A DNA stretch of 64,000 nt, taken from contig NZ_JACSDK010000001.1 in the NCBI RefSeq assembly GCF_014925385.1, forward strand, positions 434,001 to 498,000, given 5' to 3'. This document shows positions 27,670 through 36,323 of this stretch, one piece after another (positions within the stretch are counted from its first letter, which is position 1; each line of letters opens with the position of its first letter). This DNA comes from Pelagibius marinus. Lineage in GTDB: Bacteria; Pseudomonadota; Alphaproteobacteria; Kiloniellales; Kiloniellaceae. The notes beneath the pieces are model-generated. The model ran no database searches, had not been told where the DNA came from, and was given only the letters and a program-made list of their open reading frames with translations. The translations under genes and the position numbers were made by a program.

Positions 27670-28122
27670 CTATTCGTCGAAGGTGGTCAGGATCGCGCCG
27701 TCCTCGGCGACGATGACCGCGAGCAGGCTGGCCGCCTCGGTGGCGCTGGCGTTGGCGCTGACCAGGTGGCTGCTGCCCGCGGGCTCGAAGAAGCTCTCGC
27801 CGGCCTTGTAGATTTTCTCCGGCCCGGTCGCCGAGCTCTGCGAGCGGATCTCCCCGGACAGCACGAAGGCGAAGACGCTGCCGGCATGGTGATGGACGGG
27901 CGAGCTGCCGCCCGGCGGGTAGGTCACGACCAGGGCGTTCAGCTTCTGGCCCGGAAGGTTGTTCAGTTCCTGCGCGGCCAGGGGCGCCACCTGGACGCCG
28001 GGGGCCTTCGGGGCCTCGCCCGCGGCCGGGTGCAGCACGGCGAAGGCCGGCAGGGCGACGAGGCTGGCCGCGGCGGCCCAGGTCAGGCTGCGCCGGCGGG
28101 ATGTCGAGACGGGAGGGGTCAT
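27670..28122 (-). CDS. Secreted cupin-domain protein
   Basis: A 150-residue protein with an N-terminal export signal carrying twin arginines (STSRRRSLTWAAAASL), possibly Tat-type. The cupin core has SSPVHHHAGSVFAFVLSGEI (metal-binding His cluster and Glu) and FFEPAGSSHLVSANAS. The metal site looks intact. The frame is open beyond the ATG, but the extension runs through the tRNA gene, so 28122 with GGAG nearby is the real start. The function is unknown; periplasmic cupins of this kind often act as dioxygenases or binding proteins. It converges on the sheath gene. Confidence 0.85.
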   Translation of the reverse strand: MTPPVSTSRRRSLTWAAAASLVALPAFAVLHPAAGEAPKAPGVQVAPLAAQELNNLPGQKLNALVVTYPPGGSSPVHHHAGSVFAFVLSGEIRSQSSATGPEKIYKAGESFFEPAGSSHLVSANASATEAASLLAVIVAEDGAILTTFDE

Positions 28123-28295
28123 AACGGTCGGCTCCTGTGCTGGAGGGGTGCCCGCAGCGGTCGTTGCGGGCTCTCCAGAACCGACGAACGGCAGCGCCGG
28201 CCTGTGACATCGCCGCGGCGCAATGTCATGCCTGGCGGTCGGCTGGACAGACGCCGGGCGGGTCAGGCGATCGGCTTTCGGAAAGCGGGGGGAGT

Positions 28296-28371
<76 letters not shown>

Positions 28372-28455
28372 ACAACTGGGCGCCGCGGCGGCAATTCGCC
28401 GGGCATGGGATGGTCCAAAGGCCGATTTGACGGAAAATCAACCTCGGGCGGGCGG

Positions 28456-28484
28456 ATAATGTGGACAAGGCCCTGTCCTGTCAA
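28456..28484 (-). promoter_or_regulatory. Sigma-70-type promoter for tRNA-Ala
   Basis: Minus-strand TTGACA (28484-28479), a 17-base spacer and CATTAT (28461-28456), the closest match to consensus that I found in the window. It lies about 85 bases upstream of the tRNA 5' end. The sequence after the -10 box is very GC-rich, the type of discriminator found at stringently controlled stable-RNA promoters. Confidence 0.7.
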
Positions 28485-28634
28485 GCGGCGCGTTAACCGC
28501 CCGATTCCCGGCTCTATCCGGGCCTTTTCCGGCGGTTTCGGCTGCTTGTCTCCGGCCCAAGCGCTGGGTAGGGTAGCGGCCACTGGTTTCCGAAGTCTTT
28601 CCGTCCTCCAGCCTAGGGGTAGAAAAGCCGGCCG

Positions 28635-28943
28635 ATGATCATCCTGGATCCGCTTATCCGCATAATCAGCCTCGCGCTGACGATCTACGTTTACATGGTG
28701 ATCGCCTCGGCGATCCTCTCCTGGCTGGTGCATTTCGGGGTGATCAACACCCGCAACCAGTTCGTCTCCATGGCCGGCGAGTTCCTTTGGCGCCTTACCG
28801 AGCCGGCGCTCAGGCCGATCCGCCGCTTCATGCCCAGTCTCGGCGGCATCGACATCTCGCCGATCATCCTCATCCTGATCATCTATTTCATCCAGATGGT
28901 GCTGGAGCGGATCTTGTTCGCGCTCTACCAAAGTGGGCTCTGA
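28635..28943 (+). CDS. YggT family membrane protein
   Basis: A 102-residue protein with two hydrophobic helix regions (about 8-33 and 73-98) separated by the family motif [20 protein letters not shown]. YggT proteins are small inner-membrane proteins of unclear role, linked to osmotic or K+ homeostasis and, in other lineages, to cell division or thylakoid assembly. It overlaps the downstream DUF167 gene by 11 bases; this pair is conserved in many proteobacteria. Confidence 0.92.
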   Translation: MIILDPLIRIISLALTIYVYMVIASAILSWLVHFGVINTRNQFVSMAGEFLWRLTEPALRPIRRFMPSLGGIDISPIILILIIYFIQMVLERILFALYQSGL

Positions 28944-29289
28944 GGAGCCGGTCATTTCTGAGCCCGCCCGGGAGGGCCCCTTTCGCGAGGGGAAAGACTG
29001 CCTGCTGGTCGACCTGCGCCTGCAGCCGGGGGCCAGCCGGGCAAAGGTGGACGGGGTCGTGGTGCTGGACGACGGCGTGGCGGTCCTGAAGGTCAGGGTC
29101 ACCGAGCCGCCGGAAGGCGGCAAGGCCAACGCGGCGCTGGTGAAGCTGCTGGCCAAGGCCTGGAAAATGCCGAAGTCGGCCTTGAGCCTGGTGGCCGGCC
29201 ACACGGAGCGGCGCAAGACCCTGGCGGTGGATGGCGACCCGGCGGCGCTGCGGCGCGATCTGGAAAAATGGCTGGCCGGGTACGGCTGA
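28933..29289 (+). CDS. DUF167 / YggU family protein
   Basis: A 118-residue small cytoplasmic protein. The DUF167 core is [16 protein letters not shown] and [20 protein letters not shown], followed by [17 protein letters not shown]. The GTG start lies inside the YggT stop region, indicating translational coupling. The biochemical function is unknown. A GC hairpin without a T-run (29324-29341) lies in the gap before folD. Confidence 0.9.
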   Translation: MGSEEPVISEPAREGPFREGKDCLLVDLRLQPGASRAKVDGVVVLDDGVAVLKVRVTEPPEGGKANAALVKLLAKAWKMPKSALSLVAGHTERRKTLAVDGDPAALRRDLEKWLAGYG

Positions 29290-29388
29290 CGGCTCTGGGC
29301 TAGTCGGCGGCGCAATCGGAAGGGAGCCGGCCCGCCGGCTCGGGTGAACTGGCGCCGCTGAATACAGAAGCAGAGGGAGTATCCTATC

Positions 29389-30324
29389 GTGAGCAGCACT
29401 GCAGCCAGCGTTGACGAGATGGAAGGACGTGCAGCTCTGATCGACGGCAAGGCCTTCGCCGCGGACTTACGCGGGCGCGTCGCCGCCGCGGTCGAAACCT
29501 TGAAGGCCGAGCACGGGCTGACCCCGGGGCTCGCCGTGGTGCTGGTGGGCGAGGACCCGGCCAGCCAGGTCTACGTGCGCTCCAAGGGCAAGCAGACCCT
29601 CGAGGCCGGCATGAACTCCTTCGAGCACAAGCTCGACGCCTCGACCAGCCAGGAGACCCTGCTGGCCAAGGTGGCCGAGCTGAACGCCGATCCGGCGGTG
29701 CACGGCATTCTGGTGCAGCTCCCCCTGCCGCCGCAGATCGACACCCAGACGGTGCTCGCCGCCATCGATCCCGACAAGGACGTCGACGGTTTTCACGTGA
29801 TCAATGCCGGGCGCCTGATGACCGGGGGCAAGGGGGCGGAAGCGCCGCTGGTGCCCTGCACGCCGCTGGGCTGCCTCATGCTGCTGAAGGATCGCCTGGG
29901 TGACCTCTCCGGCCTCAACGCCGTGGTGGTCGGCCGCTCCAACATCGTCGGCAAGCCCATGGCCCAGCTCCTCCTGGCCGAGAGCTGCACCGTGACCGTC
30001 GCTCACAGCCGCACCAAGGACCTGCCGGCGGTCTGCCGCGGCGCCGACATCCTGGTGGCCGCCGTCGGCCGGCCGGAGATGGTCAAGGGCGACTGGGTGA
30101 AGCCGGGGGCCACGGTGATCGACGTCGGCATCAACCGCATCGACGCGGAAGGCGGCAAGACCCGCCTGGTCGGCGACGTGGCTTTCGATGAGGCGGCGGC
30201 GGTGGCCGGCGCCATCACGCCCGTGCCCGGCGGCGTCGGCCCCATGACCATCGCGGTCTTGCTGGCCAACACCGTGACCGCCGCCTGCCGCCAGGCCGGC
30301 ATCCCGGCGCCGGAGCTTTCCTAG
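29389..30324 (+). CDS. folD: Bifunctional methylenetetrahydrofolate dehydrogenase/cyclohydrolase FolD
   Basis: A 311-residue enzyme that interconverts 5,10-methylene-, 5,10-methenyl- and 10-formyl-tetrahydrofolate using NADP. The catalytic region [14 protein letters not shown] contains the conserved Lys, followed by [23 protein letters not shown], the NADP-binding [14 protein letters not shown] and the C-terminal [17 protein letters not shown] start with AGGGAG upstream. The N-terminus is about 15 residues longer than typical, so translation might start further in. Confidence 0.95.
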   Translation: MSSTAASVDEMEGRAALIDGKAFAADLRGRVAAAVETLKAEHGLTPGLAVVLVGEDPASQVYVRSKGKQTLEAGMNSFEHKLDASTSQETLLAKVAELNADPAVHGILVQLPLPPQIDTQTVLAAIDPDKDVDGFHVINAGRLMTGGKGAEAPLVPCTPLGCLMLLKDRLGDLSGLNAVVVGRSNIVGKPMAQLLLAESCTVTVAHSRTKDLPAVCRGADILVAAVGRPEMVKGDWVKPGATVIDVGINRIDAEGGKTRLVGDVAFDEAAAVAGAITPVPGGVGPMTIAVLLANTVTAACRQAGIPAPELS

Positions 30325-30340
30325 GCGGGCAGCTTGCCGG

Positions 30341-30460
30341 ACCTCGTGCTTCGAGACGCCCCTCCAAGTTCCTTGGCGGGGCTCCACAGCATGAGGCCAC
30401 ATACGCAAACACAGACCTCACCCTGAGGCGCGGTCCGCCAGGACCGCGTCTCGAAGGATG
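30341..30460. repeat. Palindromic interspersed repeat element
   Basis: The left part (30344-30395, containing GCTTCGAGACGC and CAGCATGAGG) is an imperfect inverted copy of the right part (30416-30460, containing CCTCACCCTGAGGCGC and GCGTCTCGAAGGATG). This type of CTTCGAGACGC/CTCAGGATGAGG palindrome is widespread between genes in alphaproteobacterial chromosomes. Probably a REP-like or MITE-like element. Confidence 0.65.
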
Positions 30461-30492
30461 TGCCGCTGTCGCGTGGTGTGGCGTGCCTAGTC

Positions 30493-30613
30493 CTTCGGCA
30501 AGCCCAGGCGGATCAGGCCCTTGATGGGGGCGTGTGGGTCCTGCGGCTCGCCGCGGCGCAGGATGACGATCTTGCCGGCGCACGGCGTTCATGTAGCGCC
30601 GCCAGACGTCGGG
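30493..30613 (-). pseudogene. Truncated duplicate of the DUF3253 gene 3' end
   Basis: These 121 bases are identical to 31760-31906 apart from one 26-base deletion between GGCGC micro-repeats, which shifts the frame. On the minus strand the copy ends CCG-AAG-GAC-TAG, one residue longer than the intact gene, which ends CCG-AAG-TAG. This copy may therefore hold the ancestral gene end, displaced by insertion of the segment carrying the transglutaminase-like gene. It has no start and is not expected to be functional. Confidence 0.85.
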
Positions 30614-30803
30614 TCGGCTGACTGTCCGCCGCCTAGGCCGGTCGGATTGTTGGCCAAATCTCTTCCGGAGCGCCCTCGGTGGTTGCGCGGCGCTGCCGGC
30701 GATTCTACCATCATATGGTCCGGCAGGGTCGCCGGGCGAACCGGGATGTACCCATGAAGATCGTCCTGACTGTTGTTCTCGATGCCTGTGCCGGGCAATC
30801 CGC

Positions 30804-31673
30804 ATGAGAAAAAAAACGATCATTGCCGCAGCTGGCTTTGCTGTCTCTATCTGCGCCGCGGCGACGGTCGGTTTGACCATCCGCTACCCGGAAATGTCTA
30901 CCGCTCAGTCAGCAGTCTACGTCGCGCAGCGTATTGGGACGCTGGTCGAGGCACGGCTGCTCATGAGCACACCCTACGATGCCGTCCGTCCGCTGGAGAC
31001 GGAGCTCGCCAACGTCCGCCGGATCGCTCTCGACATTGAGCCGCAGCTGGACTCTATGGAGCCCCTTTCCGCAGCGCTTGCGTTGCGGGACATGGTCTAT
31101 CGAAAGGTTCCTGTCCAGGCTCCGCCGGCAGGATTCGACTACTCCAACTTGGATCGTTCGGTATTTCTCGAACTGACAGATGAAAACTTCGGCGACATCT
31201 GTGGGGGACTCTCAATCGTCTACCTTACCTTGCTGAAGTCATTTGGCATCGAGGCCCGATACGTCGGCATGTTTAAAGAGGTCGTCAATGCTGCCGATCC
31301 TGTGACCTCACACGCTTCTGTGGAGGCCTTCATCGGTGGCCAATGGATCGCTCTGGACCCGACCTTCAACTTCTCCATCTGGGCAGAGGATGAACGCATT
31401 GGTTGGGAAGAGGCTCAAATCCGTGTATTGGCCGGCAAGTCGCTGACCTTCGCGAGCGATGGCTACGCCATCCTTCCTGGTCGATCAGTGTATGACTATT
31501 CTGACCCTCTACCCGAGACCATGAAGTTCATGATCTTCGCGCCGACGCCTCGAACCGAGCTGCGGACCCTGCCGGTGGAGTGGGGCGGGCGCATCGCCTA
31601 TGCAAATGGCAAGCAGTTCGATCAGGGCAATAGTCTTACCCGCAACTCCGTCTATGTGAAGTTGGCGCAGTAG
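30804..31673 (+). CDS. Transglutaminase-like cysteine protease-fold protein, exported
   Basis: A 289-residue protein with an N-terminal signal or anchor helix (about 5-26) and a transglutaminase-core domain. The probable triad is Cys133 in GDICGGLSIVYLTLLKSFGI, His170 in SHASVEAF and Asp185 in WIALDPTFNF, in the canonical order and spacing. Such stand-alone domains usually act as proteases or peptide-modifying enzymes. The gene is visibly lower in GC than its neighbours and lies between two copies of the DUF3253 gene end, which points to acquisition. The substrate is unknown. A weak hairpin (CCCCC/GGGGG near 31684-31705) follows. Confidence 0.82.
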   Translation: MRKKTIIAAAGFAVSICAAATVGLTIRYPEMSTAQSAVYVAQRIGTLVEARLLMSTPYDAVRPLETELANVRRIALDIEPQLDSMEPLSAALALRDMVYRKVPVQAPPAGFDYSNLDRSVFLELTDENFGDICGGLSIVYLTLLKSFGIEARYVGMFKEVVNAADPVTSHASVEAFIGGQWIALDPTFNFSIWAEDERIGWEEAQIRVLAGKSLTFASDGYAILPGRSVYDYSDPLPETMKFMIFAPTPRTELRTLPVEWGGRIAYANGKQFDQGNSLTRNSVYVKLAQ

Positions 31674-31756
31674 AGTGAAGATCTCCCCCTCCGATGATTG
31701 GGGGTGGTCAGGAGGCGACCGAGTGGCCGGCGCCCGCAGCGGCGACTACAGCTCCG

Positions 31757-32050
31757 CTACTTCGGCAAGCCCAGGCGGATCAGGCCCTTGATGGGGGCGT
31801 GTGGGTCCTGCGGCTCGCCGCGGCGCAGGATGACGATCTTGCCGGCGCGGGCCAGGTGCACGGCCTGCTGGCGCACGGCGTTCATGTAGCGCCGCCAGAC
31901 GTCGGGCGGATCGCTCTTCTTGCGCCGGGTCTCGGCGAAGGCGCGGGCCACGTCATCGGGGCTCACCGTGTGGTCCGGGCCGCCGGCCTGCAGCAGCTCC
32001 AGGATCTTCAGGGCCACCGCGTCGGGCCTGGTCTCTTCGTTCTCTGTCAT
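31757..32050 (-). CDS. DUF3253 domain protein
   Basis: A 97-residue cytoplasmic protein with a winged-helix-like layout: ALKILELLQAGGPDHTVSPDDVARAF, then WRRYMNAVRQQAVHLARAGKIVILRRGEP. The pattern matches the DUF3253 family, whose members resemble small DNA-binding proteins, though no function is established. Its last 147 coding bases before the stop are duplicated at 30493-30613. In this copy the protein ends GLPK and the stop follows at once; the displaced copy encodes one more Asp. Confidence 0.85.
   Translation of the reverse strand: MTENEETRPDAVALKILELLQAGGPDHTVSPDDVARAFAETRRKKSDPPDVWRRYMNAVRQQAVHLARAGKIVILRRGEPQDPHAPIKGLIRLGLPK
31760..31906. repeat. Direct repeat copy B (3' end of DUF3253 gene)
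   Basis: Right-hand copy of the duplication whose left copy lies at 30493-30613. The pair brackets a segment of about 1.15 kb holding only the transglutaminase-like gene. The two copies are otherwise identical, implying a recent event. This layout, with the gene end regenerated on one side and displaced on the other, resembles integration into a gene 3' end. Confidence 0.85.
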
Positions 32051-32147
32051 GGCGGCTGCTTAGCACGCCGCCGGGCGCAGGTAACGCCCTTTTCGGTGCG
32101 CATTTCCAGGCTGGACGGCGGCGCGGGCGCTGACCATATTGCGGGGG

Positions 32148-32849
32148 ATGCTCGATGCCACGAACTCCATGGTTGCCGCCACCCTCGCTTTCGCCGGCGG
32201 CCACTTCCTGCTCTCCGCCAAACCGCTCCGCCCCCTTCTGGTGCAGCGCTTCGGTGCCCAGGGCTTTCGCCTTGTCTATTCCACCGTAATGGTCGGCGCC
32301 TTCATCTGGATGCTGCTGTCCTACCGCAGCGCGCCCTTCCTGGCGGTCTGGACCCCGGCCGCGGCTCTCGCCTGGGTGCCCCTGCTGGTCATGCCGTTCG
32401 CCGCCATCCTTCTGGTCGCCGGGCTGACCACGCCGGGGCCGACGCTGGTGGGCGGCGAGCGCTTTCTCGACGGCACCCCGGGCTCGCCCGCCGTCGGCAT
32501 CCTCTCGATCACCCGCCACCCCTTTCTCTGGGGCACCGGGCTCTGGGCCCTGTCGCACCTGCTGGCCAACGGGGATTTCGCCTCCATGGTGCTGATGGGC
32601 GGCATCGCCGTGCTCAGCTTCGGCGGCATGCGCCACATCGACCAGCGCCGCGAAGCCAGCCTCGGCGCCGCCTGGGGGCCGATGAAGCTGACCACCAGCG
32701 TGCTGCCCTTCGCCGCCGCGCTGGGCGGGCGCAGCCCGGTCGACTGGCGCGGTATCGGCTGGTGGCGGCCGCTGCTGGGCCTGGCGGTCTATGCCGCCCT
32801 GCTGCACCTCCACAGCGGCCTCATCGGCGTCTCGCCGCTGCCGTTCTAG
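32148..32849 (+). CDS. NnrU-family membrane protein
   Basis: A 233-residue inner-membrane protein with about six hydrophobic segments. The NnrU-type motif GGHFLLSAKPLRPLLVQRFG is followed by RLVYSTVMVGAFIWML and the conserved SITRHPFLWGTGLWALSHL. NnrU proteins were first linked to nitrite and nitric oxide reduction in denitrifiers and resemble isoprenylcysteine-methyltransferase-like membrane proteins. No denitrification gene is nearby. The start is uncertain: ATG 32148 has GGGGG directly against it, and ATG 32169 or TTG 32139 are in frame. Confidence 0.85.
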   Translation: MLDATNSMVAATLAFAGGHFLLSAKPLRPLLVQRFGAQGFRLVYSTVMVGAFIWMLLSYRSAPFLAVWTPAAALAWVPLLVMPFAAILLVAGLTTPGPTLVGGERFLDGTPGSPAVGILSITRHPFLWGTGLWALSHLLANGDFASMVLMGGIAVLSFGGMRHIDQRREASLGAAWGPMKLTTSVLPFAAALGGRSPVDWRGIGWWRPLLGLAVYAALLHLHSGLIGVSPLPF

Positions 32850-32918
32850 CGCCCCGCACGATCGCTGCCGGGCAATTTCCTACAAGGCCGGCCGGCGCGG
32901 ATCGGCTAGACTGGATCC

Positions 32919-33839
32919 ATGGCAATCGACCAGCAGACGGCCTACGCCCGCTCCGCCCAGGAGCGGCAGGGGCCCCGGAAAACCACCGCCGAGCCGCGGC
33001 GGGGCGCGGATTCCGTCTGCTTCTGGCGCGAGAAGCGTTTCGACGACCTGGAGTGCCTGAAGGCGCGCTTTTACCGCCACGCCTACGCCCCCCATGTGCA
33101 CGACACCTTCGCGCTGGGCGTCATCGTCGCCGGGGCCGAGGCCTTCACCTACCGCGGCGCCCGCCACGTGGCGCCGGCCGGCAGCCTGGTGGCGGTCAAT
33201 CCCGACGAGCTGCACGACGGCGCCCCGGCGGGCGAGGGCTTCGCCTACCGCATGCTCTACCCCTCGGTGGCGCTGGTGCAGGACATCGCCGACGAGCTGG
33301 ACGACCGCCCGGCGGGCTTCCCCGCCTTCCGCGCAGCGGTGATGGACGATCCCGAGGCCGCCGCCCGCCTCGGCGAGGCGCACGCCCTCATGGAGGCCCA
33401 TGTCCTGAGGGGCGCCCCCAAGCTGGCGGTCGACGAGGCCTTCACCACGGCGCTGACCCTCATGGTCCGCCGCCACAGTGTCAGCGAGCCGCGCGGCCGC
33501 CGCCTGGGGCAGGAGCCCGGGCCGATCCGCCGCGCCCGGCGCTTCATTGATGACCTGTATATGCAAGACCTGACCCTCGATGGCCTGGCCAGGATCGCCG
33601 GGCTCAGCCGCTATCATTTCCTGCGCGCCTTCCGCCGCGAGGTCGGGGTCACGCCGCACGCCTACCTGACCCACCGGCGCATCGCCGCGGCCAAGCTGTT
33701 CCTGGCCGGCGCCGAGCCGCTGAGCGAAGTGGCGCTGGCCTGCGGCTTCTATGACCAGAGCCACTTCTCGCGCGCCTTCAAAGGCTGCACCGGGCTGACC
33801 CCCGGCCAGTACCGCCGCGGCAGCCGCGCGGCGGCCTGA
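32919..33839 (+). CDS. AraC-family transcriptional regulator
   Basis: A 306-residue regulator. The N-terminal cupin-like sensor domain has YAPHVHDTFALGVIVAG and RHVAPAGSLVAVNPDELHDG. The C-terminal AraC DNA-binding domain has two helix-turn-helix units, LDGLARIAGLSRYHFLRAFR and SEVALACGFYDQSHFSRAFK, with the GLTPGQYR ending. Related proteins often control efflux or catabolic genes next to them. Neighbours are the NnrU-like gene upstream and a convergent nitroreductase gene; the target is not clear. Confidence 0.92.
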   Translation: MAIDQQTAYARSAQERQGPRKTTAEPRRGADSVCFWREKRFDDLECLKARFYRHAYAPHVHDTFALGVIVAGAEAFTYRGARHVAPAGSLVAVNPDELHDGAPAGEGFAYRMLYPSVALVQDIADELDDRPAGFPAFRAAVMDDPEAAARLGEAHALMEAHVLRGAPKLAVDEAFTTALTLMVRRHSVSEPRGRRLGQEPGPIRRARRFIDDLYMQDLTLDGLARIAGLSRYHFLRAFRREVGVTPHAYLTHRRIAAAKLFLAGAEPLSEVALACGFYDQSHFSRAFKGCTGLTPGQYRRGSRAAA

Positions 33840-33859
33840 GCGGCGCCTGAGCCGCGCCT

Positions 33860-34699
33860 TCAGTCCAGAGAGAAACCCTTGCGGCGCACGAAGGCGCCGA
33901 AGCCGGCCCGCTCGGGCCTGGCGTACTGGCGCGCCTTGTCCTCCGACCAGCCGTAGGCCGGATCCTCGCCGAAGTCCTCGACGTGGCGCTGCTGGGCGTA
34001 GGGGCGCCGGCGGTCGTAGGCGGCGATGGCCGCCTCCAGCCCCGCTTCGCCGTAGCGGTTTTCGTGCAGGGTGACGGCGAGCGGCAGGCGCGGCGTCACC
34101 ACCGGCGCGCGGGCCGGCCAGCCGACCGCCAGCCCGGCCACCGGGAAGACATGGTCCGGCAGCCCCAGCAGGCGGCTGACTTCGTCGGGGTCGTTGCGCA
34201 GGGCGCTGATCGGGCAGCAGCCCAGGCCCAGGGCCTCGGCGGCGGCCACATAGCCGGCCAGGGCGATGCCCGCGTCCACCGCGGCGTTGAAGAAGGCGTC
34301 CAGGTGGTCGTTGGCGAAGGGCCGGGCGCGGTAGTGGTGCAGCAGGCGCTGGCGCCGGTTGTTGCCGCAGAAGACCAGCAGCGCCGGCGCGCCCGCCGTC
34401 CAGGGCTGGTCGGCGAGCAGGGCATCGAGGGCCTCGCGCAGGCCCGGATCGGTGACCAGCACGATGTCGCGCTGCTGCAGGTCGCTCTTGGTCGGCGTCG
34501 CCAGGGCGATCGCGCTCAAGAGGCGCAGCAGCGCCGGGTCCACCGGCGCGCCGGAGAATTCCCGCACGGAGCCGCGCGCGGCCAGCCGCGCCAGGGTCTC
34601 CGCGGCCGGCGCGCCCAGGCCGGCGTCCAGATCGGCGGCGTCGGCGAAGCGCGCCGCCAGGGCCTCGCCCAGGTCCTGCAGGTGGTTCTCCTCGGCCAT
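33860..34699 (-). CDS. Nitroreductase-family NAD(P)H-dependent flavin oxidoreductase
   Basis: A 279-residue flavoprotein of the nitroreductase superfamily. FMN-binding signatures include RGSVREFSGAPVDPALLR near residues 42-59, PTKSDLQQRDIVLV, and the dimer region DAGIALAGYVAAAEALGLGCCPISALR. The C-terminal part (YDRRRPYAQQRHVEDFGE) resembles NfsA-type proteins. It should reduce nitro or quinone substrates with NAD(P)H. It converges on the AraC gene with a 20-base gap. The physiological substrate is unknown. Confidence 0.9.
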   Translation of the reverse strand: MAEENHLQDLGEALAARFADAADLDAGLGAPAAETLARLAARGSVREFSGAPVDPALLRLLSAIALATPTKSDLQQRDIVLVTDPGLREALDALLADQPWTAGAPALLVFCGNNRRQRLLHHYRARPFANDHLDAFFNAAVDAGIALAGYVAAAEALGLGCCPISALRNDPDEVSRLLGLPDHVFPVAGLAVGWPARAPVVTPRLPLAVTLHENRYGEAGLEAAIAAYDRRRPYAQQRHVEDFGEDPAYGWSEDKARQYARPERAGFGAFVRRKGFSLD

Positions 34700-34778
34700 G
34701 ACATCGTCCCCTCTTTCGGCGGCGCGCCATCCTAGCGCCGCCGGTCCGGGAGATCACGGCAGATCGGGGGAGGCTGCC

Positions 34779-35363
34779 CTAGACCAGGTGGCCGTGCTGG
34801 ATCGGCGTGTTGCAGACCAGGAAGCGCTTCACCTCGCCGTGCTCGCCCAGCGGCAGGATCACGCGGTGCCAGTGGCTGGCGGTGATCTGCGGCGGCGCCA
34901 TGTGCACCGTGTAGAGCGGGCAGGGCAGTGCGCGGACCGCCCGGTAGCAGGCGGCGAAGAAGGTCTGCACGGCCGAGGAGGTGGCGATGTCCCACACCGT
35001 CTTGCCGGTCATGTCGAAGCCGGCGACCTCGGCGATCTTGGTGCCGTAGAGCGCGTAGCGGAAGTCGTTCGACCCCGGACCGGCGTCGATCAGCATCAGG
35101 TAGCCGAGCGCGTGGCGCAGCCTGATGGGATCGATCTTTGTCACGTTGGGCACCCGGCTGACCTGCGGCAGTGTCTGCCAGTAGCGCAGGGTGAGGCGCA
35201 GTGCCTCCACCGGCAGGTCCGCCTCCGCCGGATCGCGGAGCAGCTTCAGGTCCTTGACCTCGAAGTTCAGCAACTCGGGGATCACGTGCTCGCCCCGGCC
35301 GTTGGCCAGGTACCCTTCGATCGCCTCGGCCACGCGCTCGACGGAGATTTCCGACATCACCAT
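34779..35363 (-). CDS. PAS-domain protein (PAS_5 type)
   Basis: A 194-residue cytoplasmic protein consisting mainly of one PAS fold of the alphaproteobacterial PAS_5 type. DIRLRHALGYLMLIDAGPGS-like and DFRYALYGTKIAEVAGFDMTG are characteristic, as is YTVHMAPPQITASHWHRVILPL. There is no output domain, so it may act through a partner. The start could be the ATG at 35363 or 35357; AGGGAG lies about 13 bases upstream. The 221-base gap to azlC is comparatively AT-rich and holds an inverted repeat TATCGTGATA but no gene. Confidence 0.85.
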   Translation of the reverse strand: MVMSEISVERVAEAIEGYLANGRGEHVIPELLNFEVKDLKLLRDPAEADLPVEALRLTLRYWQTLPQVSRVPNVTKIDPIRLRHALGYLMLIDAGPGSNDFRYALYGTKIAEVAGFDMTGKTVWDIATSSAVQTFFAACYRAVRALPCPLYTVHMAPPQITASHWHRVILPLGEHGEVKRFLVCNTPIQHGHLV

Positions 35364-35585
35364 CTCTGCTGCGATCTCCCTAAGACGCGTGCTGCTGCAG
35401 TATGACCGTGATCCTAGCGAGCCTAACGTCTGCAAGGCGAAGTTCACAGGAGAACTATCGTGATAGATATTCGCTTTAAGGCTGAATGAGGCGCCGCGGC
35501 CGCGCGGCCGCAATTTCATGCAAGACCCTGGGACGCCCGGGGGGCCACCCTGGCGGCCTTTCGCATAGGACCCACGAGGCATGGC

Positions 35586-36323
35586 ATGACGCGCAAGGAC
35601 AGCGGCGGCGAGTTCACGGCCGGGGCGCTGACCATCCTGCCGCTGCTGGTGGCGGTGGTGGTCTACGGCCTGCTGTTCGGTACCCTGGCGGCGCAGAAGG
35701 GCCTCTCGCCGCTGGAGGTGGCGATCATGAGCGCCACGGTCTTCGCCGGGGCCTCGCAATTCGTGGCGGTGGAGATCTGGACCTCGCCGCCCGGCATCGT
35801 CCTCCTGGGGGCGACGGCGCTCATGGTCAACCTGCGCCACGTGCTGATGGGCGCGGCCCTGGCCCCCTTCTTGAAGGGCTGGAGCCGCGGCCAGATCTAC
35901 GGCGGCCTGCACTTCATGGCGGACGAGAACTGGGCCTTCACCCTGAAGCGCGCGGCCCAGACACCGGTGACCCCGGCCTACTACCTGGGCCTCGCCCTGC
36001 CGCTCTATGTCGGCTGGATCGCCTGCACGACACTGGGGACGATCTTCGGCGGCGTGCTGCAGGACCCGGCGCGCTACGGCCTCGACTTCGCCTTCACCGC
36101 CGTCTTCCTGACCCTGCTGGTCAGCCTGTGGAAGGGCAAGCGCAGCGTCGCCCCCTGGCTGGCCAGCGCCCTGGCCGCCGTGGCCGGCCACGAACTGCTG
36201 CCGGGGGTCTGGTACATCGCTCTCGGCGGGCTGGCCGGCAGCCTGGTCGGCGCCTTCATGGGCCCGCCGGCCTTGCCCGCGAAGTACCGCGAGACGGCGA
36301 AGGAGGGCGGCAATGCAGCTTGA
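35586..36323 (+). CDS. azlC: AzlC-family branched-chain amino-acid exporter subunit
   Basis: A 245-residue inner-membrane protein with about seven helices. The AzlC signature includes GLLFGTLAAQKGLSPLEVAI followed by MSATVFAGASQFVAVE, and NLRHVLMGAALAPFL. With AzlD it forms a two-component exporter of branched-chain or similar amino acids. The ATG overlaps no other gene; the azlD start lies 11 bases inside its end. No Lrp-type regulator is adjacent. Confidence 0.93.
   Translation: MTRKDSGGEFTAGALTILPLLVAVVVYGLLFGTLAAQKGLSPLEVAIMSATVFAGASQFVAVEIWTSPPGIVLLGATALMVNLRHVLMGAALAPFLKGWSRGQIYGGLHFMADENWAFTLKRAAQTPVTPAYYLGLALPLYVGWIACTTLGTIFGGVLQDPARYGLDFAFTAVFLTLLVSLWKGKRSVAPWLASALAAVAGHELLPGVWYIALGGLAGSLVGAFMGPPALPAKYRETAKEGGNAA

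Larger units (their letters stand above)
30325..30803. other. Gene-free region with a palindromic repeat and a duplicated gene end
   Basis: This 479-base gap contains the palindromic element at 30341-30460 and the truncated DUF3253 3' copy at 30493-30613. From 30614 to 30803 I see no gene; that segment looks like the left part of the DNA that carries the transglutaminase-like gene. Confidence 0.6.
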
